Shown: one piece after another, positions 53,601-62,600 of the stretch | How the letters are laid out: every line of letters starts with the position of its first letter | Position numbering within the stretch: position 1 is the first letter of the stretch | Assembly: GCA_016165875.1 (NCBI GenBank) | Contig: JABBOT010000001.1 | Coordinates: 39,918,252-39,982,251 of the forward strand | Source of the DNA: Acanthopleura granulata | Taxonomy: Eukaryota; Mollusca; Polyplacophora; Chitonida; Chitonidae | Length of the DNA stretch: 64,000 nucleotides | Reading direction: 5' to 3' | Position numbers and translations under genes: made by a program | The notes under the pieces: model-generated | Databases searched by the model: none | What the model was told of the DNA's origin: nothing | What the model saw: only the letters and a program-made list of their open reading frames with translations

Positions 53601-56600
53601 CAGGGTTAAGGTACAGGACATCCTTCTTCTTTTAAACACTTTTTTAATTTGAGCAACTGAAAGACAGAAGAGGCACTATCAAAAAAAAAAAAATAACCAA
53701 GCTTAAATGGAAGAGTTTTTGCTGCCAATCTCACCAGCACAACATCAGTATACACCGGTGACACTCTGAACCAATCCAAAAATACAAATTCAGTCATGTT
53801 CTCAACCTAGGAATAATGTCAAGTTGGTTTTGTGCTGTACTGTATAGATAGATTAGCATAAACTATGTATTATGTACCAATTTCCATTTGTACCTCATGT
53901 GCATATATACATTCACACACAGGCAAGTGTACATATATAGTAGTCTCACCTTCTTCTTCTTGGAATGTCACCAGTGCTCTGCCCTTTTCTATCATTTGGA
54001 TTCTTGTGACTTTTCCTCCTCCAGATCTTCTCTCACTCTCAAAAAACAGCTCCAATATTTCTTCATTAACTGATGGTTTCAATCCTGACACTTCAATTGT
54101 TTTTTGCTCTGGTCTTTGCCATTTTGACACATTAATCTTCGTCTTTCTGATCTCATGGTCTGGTTTGGTTAACACTCGTTCAGCATCTGGAACAACAATT
54201 TCAAATTTTCGTACGTCGCTAAAATTTGAAGAAAAAAAAAAATTTCAACAGACATAAGTGGTGCAGCATTAATCTTATTATAAGTGAAATGCCGAGTCAA
54301 GTCATACCAGACTTTAAAATCAGAAATATTGGTTCCTTATTCCTGGCTTTGCAGTCAAGATACAGGAATAGGGAAGGTACTAGATGGCCAATCAAAGCCT
54401 TATTGTGATTTTGTTGGAGACGATTATAAATGCTAATCCACTGAAGTTGAACAATAAATATATTTTGCAGTTGGGACTGGCTTGATACAAGGAAGCACTG
54501 AAATGACTGATTTAGTGTTAAAACACATGGTAAGAAACTTACATAAGTGTGGTGCAGATCAGCCCCATTTTTTTTTACTCTAAAGCATGTACATGCTTGA
54601 CATACATCAACCACAGTGAAGGACTATGCTTTTGACATTTCTGTATCTTTTTCAAACTTTTGTCAAACTTTATAGTACACTGTAAAATACCAATCAAACA
54701 TATATTAAACATAAAGAGACACATTTTATCATTTAAGTATTTTAGAGTTTAGCCATTTACCTTGTTTCTGGCTGAATGTTATCAGCACGCTGCCATTTTT
54801 ACACAACTGCATGTCTATTATTTCCCCATCTCCAGAATGCTTCTCAAAATACAGCTGAAGGTACTCTTTATTAATATCAGCCGGCAATCCTGTTACCTTG
54901 ACAACACACTCTTCTTCATTCTTACGATCTGACTGGTTAACCTGACCTTGTTCGTCACCAGTGGCAAAGTGCCTCTGCACAATAATCATCTTGTCACGCA
55001 TGAGCAAAGGGCATTTTCCAAGCACCCTCTTGACAGCTATAAAATTGAAAAGAAAAGAAGAAAAATGAAGAGGAAATTATCAAAAGCCACAAACTCTAGG
55101 CAACTCTTCCATTACACTGCAAGTCATTGTGTGAGACATTATTATGAACCAAGTAACACATCAAAACTTGCAAACACAAGTAAAAAAAAAAAAAACAGTT
55201 ACTCAATTACATATATTTCTTGTGAGATGTGATGTGAGTTCACATTCACATTATTATTCTCTTCTGAGATTCTCGTAACAAGCAATATTTAACGTTACTA
55301 CTGTTTTGGGAGCAGATACATATGACGTCTAGAGATAGCCTGAGAAACTTGCATATTTGAAAATGTGTATGAACATAAATATGTTACAATACCATGGCAT
55401 CTTTAATAACAACCCTATTATCATTACCCCTGTAACATGTATATTGTTTATTTACATGTATTAATTCACATGATTGTTGCTTCACACTATAATCAAGAAT
55501 TTTTCACTTAGACTGCAATTATGATCAGTTTTATGGGTTGAGCAAACCAGACAACCCTGAGTAAACCGCTGACATGTGGTAAGATACTAATGAACTTTTC
55601 CACATGTAATGTACAGATATGTACATCATAAACAGTTGCACAATTCTTATTGACTGCTAGTTGACACCAAGGCCCCTCAAGTACAGTGAGAGCTGGATCA
55701 GGTTTATTAAAATAAATCATGACTAGGTAAAAATAAAAAACCATCATGGCTAATTGCTCTTATTGTTAAAGAGGCTATTCCTGAGAAAATTCAATATTGT
55801 GACCTTTATATGCTTTGAATTGATAAAGCAGCTTAGTACACCGTAGACTGAAATAAGTAACTAAAAGAAAACAAATTGGGCTGTAAAATCATGTTTTAAA
55901 ATATGTCATGGGCTAGCATGAATGAACACTATGTCAATCATGTGATAAGGTGAGTCATCAACAGACGTGTCAATCTGTATAGCAGGACCACATGTAAAAT
56001 TCAGTGAGTATTTACCACTTGAATGTCTGAATTCAATGACTGCTGAGTGCTGGATTGGGTTCATGATGATGGATGTGATTTCCCCTACTCCATGACGACG
56101 TTTGTTGCTGAAGTACAAATCCAGCTCATCTTTGTCTACACCCTCAGGTAGAGATGACACCTCAATACATCGACATTCTGATAGTTAAACAAGGAAAGAA
56201 TTTAGATAAGGGTAGTAAGTGAATTTGTACTTAATTATTTGATGACAATGGATAAGTTAGATTCAACCTTATTACAAGTAAGTCACATCATAAGAGTATA
56301 TGTGTTTCTTCACATGTTCTCCATATATCTGGATTAAAACTTATATCTCCTGTCAATACACACATACATGTACACATGTACGTGAATACTTATATGTATG
56401 AAGCGATGTCCTAACTGAACAAGAATTTGCATGGCACCAAGTATCTGTGGGGGAGGGGCGCATTTGCTTACATGCACCTACACCTTACAGTTAAGCAACA
56501 CCTTGGTAATTAATTATTTATTTACGTGATTGGTGTTTTATGCTGTACTGAAGATTATTTCACTAGCTTTATGGTTGGAGGAAACTGTCCTAGGGAAACC

Positions 56601-59600
56601 CTTGACAATCTGCAATGGTTGTGGACAGATCTTCCCATGTGTGACTGGAGACGAAGCCAGCACACATAAAACCAATGTAGCAGGACCATGAACGACAAAT
56701 CCTCTATTCACAGTAATGTAATCTTAACTTCTTGTAATACTAATCAATCACATGTGCATGCAACTCCACCAGCCTAAGAATTTAAAACTATCAAGTCAAC
56801 AAGGAACACTTTTCATACTAATTTTCACACATTTTTTTCCAGCGTTTTTCCTGAAAGATATTTGCATCACTTATTTGGGAATACAGTTTTCTCTACATAC
56901 AGAATAATGAAATAATACAACAATAAAATGGGAAAATTCAAACCTTTGGCCTTTTGTGATTAAATTATTTATTCATAAATATACATAAGTAGCAGACAAA
57001 ATGTTTCATTTAGCCAGTGTTATCTATCAGGTATAGGCAATGTAGAATCTGTGAGGACCCCCCAACAAGTCTGGCTTTGGAGCACTGATCACAGTGCATG
57101 TGAAAAAAAAAAAAAATGAAAATACCAGCATCAATAAAATCACCTCCATCCAGTGGAATCTTGCTTAGTTCTCTTTCTTGGTCATCCAAAACAGACTGTG
57201 GAGTCTCTGCCATCATAAAACAACTCTAAACTTCACCAAGCGAATTCAATAGCTAAATACTGAAATCTCGACAAAATTGTATAGATTATTACGATTATGA
57301 TTATTCTGCACTTGACAAATGAACTGCAAAAACAATGACTGAGATTGAGGAGCCTCTCTCCACTGCTCTTGCTGTGAGTTCTAGTCACACGTGGAAGTTC
57401 TGTCAGAAACCTGCACATGGTTGTGGATTTCCCCCAGGCAGAGCCCTGTTTTTCTCCCACCATAATACTGACTGCCATTCTATAATTGAAATATTCCTGA
57501 GTACGGCGTTACGCACAAATCAGATAAATAAATGAATTAATCTTAGTCCATTGTTATACAGTAGTACAAGCATACATGTGTAAACATGTATATGCTAGTG
57601 AATAGTATGTTTTCATTGGTTTCTTTCAATTCTGTCATTTCCATGACCTCACTTTACATTGAACTAACGACAAAGGCATTACAGATAGACCATGTGAACT
57701 AAGCTCCTGGGTTCACTTGTAAGAAGCCCTCTTAACATTAAGAGCACGTAACAGTCATCAAGATGTAATGCTTTAAATTCTGGTTACTATGGTGATTTCA
57801 TGCTTGTACTATTAAGAATGTCCCTTGCGAATGGGCCCAGTAACAATACTACATAACTGCCATGTTTTTATCGACTCTACTCTCTCAAAGTACAAAGTAC
57901 AGTGCATGTGTTAAACATGTTACAAGTATATATTACGCCTTGTTTTGCTATTCATTAGATGAAGGCGATGCTTTGAAAGTAATAAAGCCATTACCTATTA
58001 AACAATGAAAAACTTTGGTCACTGGCTTCCTGTGTATGATCAATGTGGCCTGCTCTTCAGCCATGTCAGCAGTGGCTGTCAAAGCTTAATGCCAACACTT
58101 TACATCAATTGGCCTTTCTGGTTTTGTGAATTTTTAACCAAGAAGTTACTTTTGCAAAATGCATGCTCATCTAGGTCTGTTTATACAATTCTGGTTATGT
58201 GTGCATGAAATTTATGTTGGCAATAGAAAAGTTTGATGTATATACACTGCAGCATGACAATGACAAGCTCACTACAAAAACAGAGAAAGTGCAAACCGGG
58301 TAATGGCACTGCTCCCGTGGTCGCCATAGCATCACTATACGAGGGAGGTGGCGACTCAGTATGCTGTGGGGGTTAATAGACACTCTTCTGTGCTGTAGTA
58401 TGCGTTGAGTCAGTGTCTAGTTCTCTACAGCTGTTCATGTACGAAGGGGGTGGTGATTCAGTATACAGAGGTGAGTGTCTTTCCCTTTCTGCTGCTGTAA
58501 CGCTGAGGGTGGTGATGTTCTCTCCAAAGGGTGTAAGATAGGTTAGTCCCTTAAGTGATGAAACATCCGTGTGAACTGAAGATTCAGGAGAGACGATCAG
58601 TTTGCTGCTCTCAGATATCCCAAGGCTCCTTGGGAAAAGGTTACACTGCCCAGATTGCCCTGTCCCAGGGTACTCGTGCTGGCCTACCTGTACGTGATTT
58701 TCAAAGTCCACTTGGTTACCTTGTGTAGGGTACTGGGTTGTTGTCACATCACTTTGAATCCATCTACAATGATCGTGCAATGATTCCTCTTCTAAACCAC
58801 TTCCACTCCAAAAATCTGTGGTAGTGTGCTGAGTGTATGTAGCCGATGGCCCTTGGTTCCCTTCGGTCTGCTCTATGGGACTGGAACCAGGATAACTATG
58901 GAGAGACAACAACTGTGGTAATGATTCATCATGTACACCTATAGAGTCCACAGGGACCACAAACTTTGCATCTGATTCAACCCAGTCTTTGGGAACTTCT
59001 TCAGGGGTGCACTCAAATATCTCAACGTCTGTCAACAAATCAGGTAATCAAAATGAATCAAGATGAACATCATTTTAGGCTGTCCTCAAAAGTACACTTC
59101 ATGTTTGGACAGGTAGACAGGTTAATGGGTGGAGGAATATACAAATAAATGTAAATTTACTAAAATCTGCACCCTGACTCTTGATCATTTTGCCTGCTTC
59201 TGAGGGTTCTGTTGAGGTTTGAAAGGCATTTGGAAGGTAGGATGATATGATACTGGGAAAATTTAAGTTTCACCATGAAATGCAATACATTTTGGAGTAA
59301 AATTTTCTGTCATTTATTGTTCTTATCAGTTGATTTCAGTATGCTGTAACATAAATCTGTACGTACAAGTTGGCCAACATTTGTACATGTACATCATGTA
59401 CGTACAATCTTGTCTATATCAATCAAACCCCTGTCACAATCTGTATCTGTATGGTTGTTTAGTGTATTGTTATTACAGACATCAGGCCAAAAATTAGTTC
59501 GTTAGACGTGGAATATTTCTTGGGACAGCACGATCCCTTCTACTGCCTTGATCTCCAAAACCATAGCTACTCTCCACATCATAATATTGGCATGGTTGTG

Positions 59601-62600
59601 TTCCATGATAATTTGCCTTCACATTGGTATAATATAAGCATAGAGGGTTAGGAATAGATACATATATTATATACAGGCACAAATCTCTTTTTTTTTTTAA
59701 CTTCTCTCACCTCTCAACACAGATGGCCACGGCATAATCTACTTTGAACAAATCTTAATTTTTCTTGTATAAGACATACTATTTGGGTCAAATAGATACA
59801 ACTAATTTGCGCTCCTCACAGTGGAAGTTCACATTTTCCAACTTAAATTCAGGATGCATAATAGCATTAAAGACACCATTATTTTTATTCAATATCATTT
59901 AAATATTATTAAATGCTTTTATTTTCGGGAATGTATTCACTGTTAGATGAAAATATATCCTTACAATTTTTATTCTTTTCATTCAAATATCTCTTTCATG
60001 GTAACCAAACACAAAGGTGTTGCGACACTTGGAAGGGAGAGATGTTACAATGAGGATCTGAACAGATAGAGGTATGTGGGTTCCTTATTCGTAGTGAAAA
60101 CTGCAACATGGTATTTGAGTGTCGTTGGCGACCACGTCATTGTTAGTGCAAATTCCAATGTCTGAGCAATCACAGAGTATGATTGATGTTAAAAAAGAAA
60201 ATTGGTCTGCTCTGCAAGCGAAATTTCCATGATATATACATGTAGTCAGGGTCATAAGGAAGCTTCCAAATGGCATGAACTGGCTTATGTTTCAGGCTCA
60301 CGGGGTTTAGAATACAATCTAAACCTTGAAAAGCTTAGAAACGCCCTCCTTCCTCCCTCTCTCCGCCTCCCCCCAACCACGGGCCATATGATGCGTCGCG
60401 TATGTCGAGATATGCATGATGAACGATGCATGATTGTTGGGTGACTGGTCAACTCGTCTAACAACCAACTCGACTAAACAATTTCGTCAAACATGTGAAT
60501 CCACTGCGCATAATACTAAATCCAGCTCATCTAAAATTAATATTCTATAAACCACTGTACATTTTACTGTTTCTTTGGGCCTAATAAAGAAAGGGGATGA
60601 GAATGTTATTGAATCTTTCGTAAAAATACGATCTTGTTACTTCATTACATATTGGCCAACCGCGCAACGTCAAGTGACTGAAGTTATGTCCCCTCGACAA
60701 GTAATTATAAGAGTGTTTCCTAAACTGTATATGGGATTTCCGAGTCCGTTAATCAGGAAAACGGGAAGTTGAGCACGTACATTTAATTTATTAATAAAAT
60801 ATAAGAAAAAAAGCTTAAAATGCACTCAATTTCCCCCATGAGGGTATATTTATAATAAACCAGAAATAGACCTACTTGCTTCGAATATTTGTGTTGGAAT
60901 ATATGCAAAAACTGTAAACATAGTAATGATTTTTTTAAAGAATATTCAAGCATACATGCAAGAATTTTATGACACTGTCAAACCAATAAAGTACCAGTCC
61001 TTTGCCCCACAGCTGGAAATATTGTGCAAAAGAGACTATACACTGGGGAGGTAGTGTTCGAAATAAGAATATGTACTGCAGGGTCACAGTAATTGAGAAG
61101 AATGGAAGAGCACACATATCCATCATGCACAACCCAGCATTACTGTTTCCACTGAGATAATTACTCAGGTATGTTGGAGTATATGTTTTATGGACTGAAA
61201 AAATACTTAAAATGCTTCTAATTTCGTGACCATTGCATTCTAAACCTACACTATTAAAGTAACTTATTTACATACGGCAACCTGTGGATGGTCATGTGTT
61301 TACTCCCAGCATTATGCCAGCCGCCATTGTATAATTGAAATATTCTTGAGTATGAAGGAAAACAATAATTGAACAAATATTTATTTACATATTTTTTGTT
61401 GGTGAAAAATCTGCAAAAGCTGATGTGCTTAAATCTGCCCCAGCCATTGTGGAATATGTACTTCAGGAAAGACAAGCGCCAGCCATGCCCTGTCCTTCTG
61501 ACATCGGGAATCATTGCATGAGCTGTTAACTGAGCGAGACAAAGACTACGACCACAGGAACCAACTGATCTGAACTTTGATGTAAGAAACTGTTTTACGT
61601 ACATCAACAATCACAAAAATATTAATTATTTTAACATTTTGTTAAAATAATGTAAATGTATTAAAATTATCTCGCTTATTTTTAGTGAACAGTTGGTTGG
61701 TAGGGATAGGGAGCTGGTGACATCTTGTGTTGGCCCTGCCAAGACAACAACGTTTGGCGGCAAAGACATGGTATTTATATGATTGAAGATCATGAAAGAC
61801 CCGTTCATCCAACTGTTTTCAGTGCATGCGTTTGTGAAATCTGACACGTCGGTGAAACAAGTACCCCTTGTGTTTGGCCTTAATATCAAGACGGAGGCAC
61901 AAGGATTATAAAAAGGTGGGTAAAATTCTCTGAATTGTGTAAAACTTTATACATATTAGATAATATACCCGCTTTATTGAAAATGTCGCTGTAGTTCTAA
62001 TGAAATAACAGTGCCCTTTTTATGTCGTGGTAGGCCTTCCAGTCCCTTCGAGAAAGACTTCCAGTTGTTATTGCCATGAAACAAGCTGTATGTGACTTCG
62101 AAGCAGGTCTTTGGAGAGCGTTTTGGGACGTATTTCATGTCACTAAGATCCAGGGCTGTGCCTTCCACTGGACACAGGCTGTTTTAAGGATGGTGCAGGC
62201 CCTTGTCCTTGAACCAGCATTCCGAGCCAACAATGGAACTTATCATCTAATTAAATGCTGATGGATTATGTTGAGATGTAGCAGTTTTGGTGCTATTTGA
62301 ACCAACAATGACATTGAGGCGTGGCATCACAGAATAACCAGTCAGGCCAATCTACAGTTTTATCTTCTCCTACAGTTGCATTATCGAGAGGCTGACTTAG
62401 TTGAACTGCAGGAAAACTAACCAAAGTACAGAGAAGAAAAACACGGGATACCAAAGGGCGTATATTCGAGGTCTGGAACACTTACAGCCAAGGCGAGATT
62501 TCAGCAGACCAGTTGTTACGCCGAGTTTCGAGAATCAACAAACCAATGAGTAACTGAATGTAACTATGATCACTGTCAAATAACAGATAATTTGAGTGCA

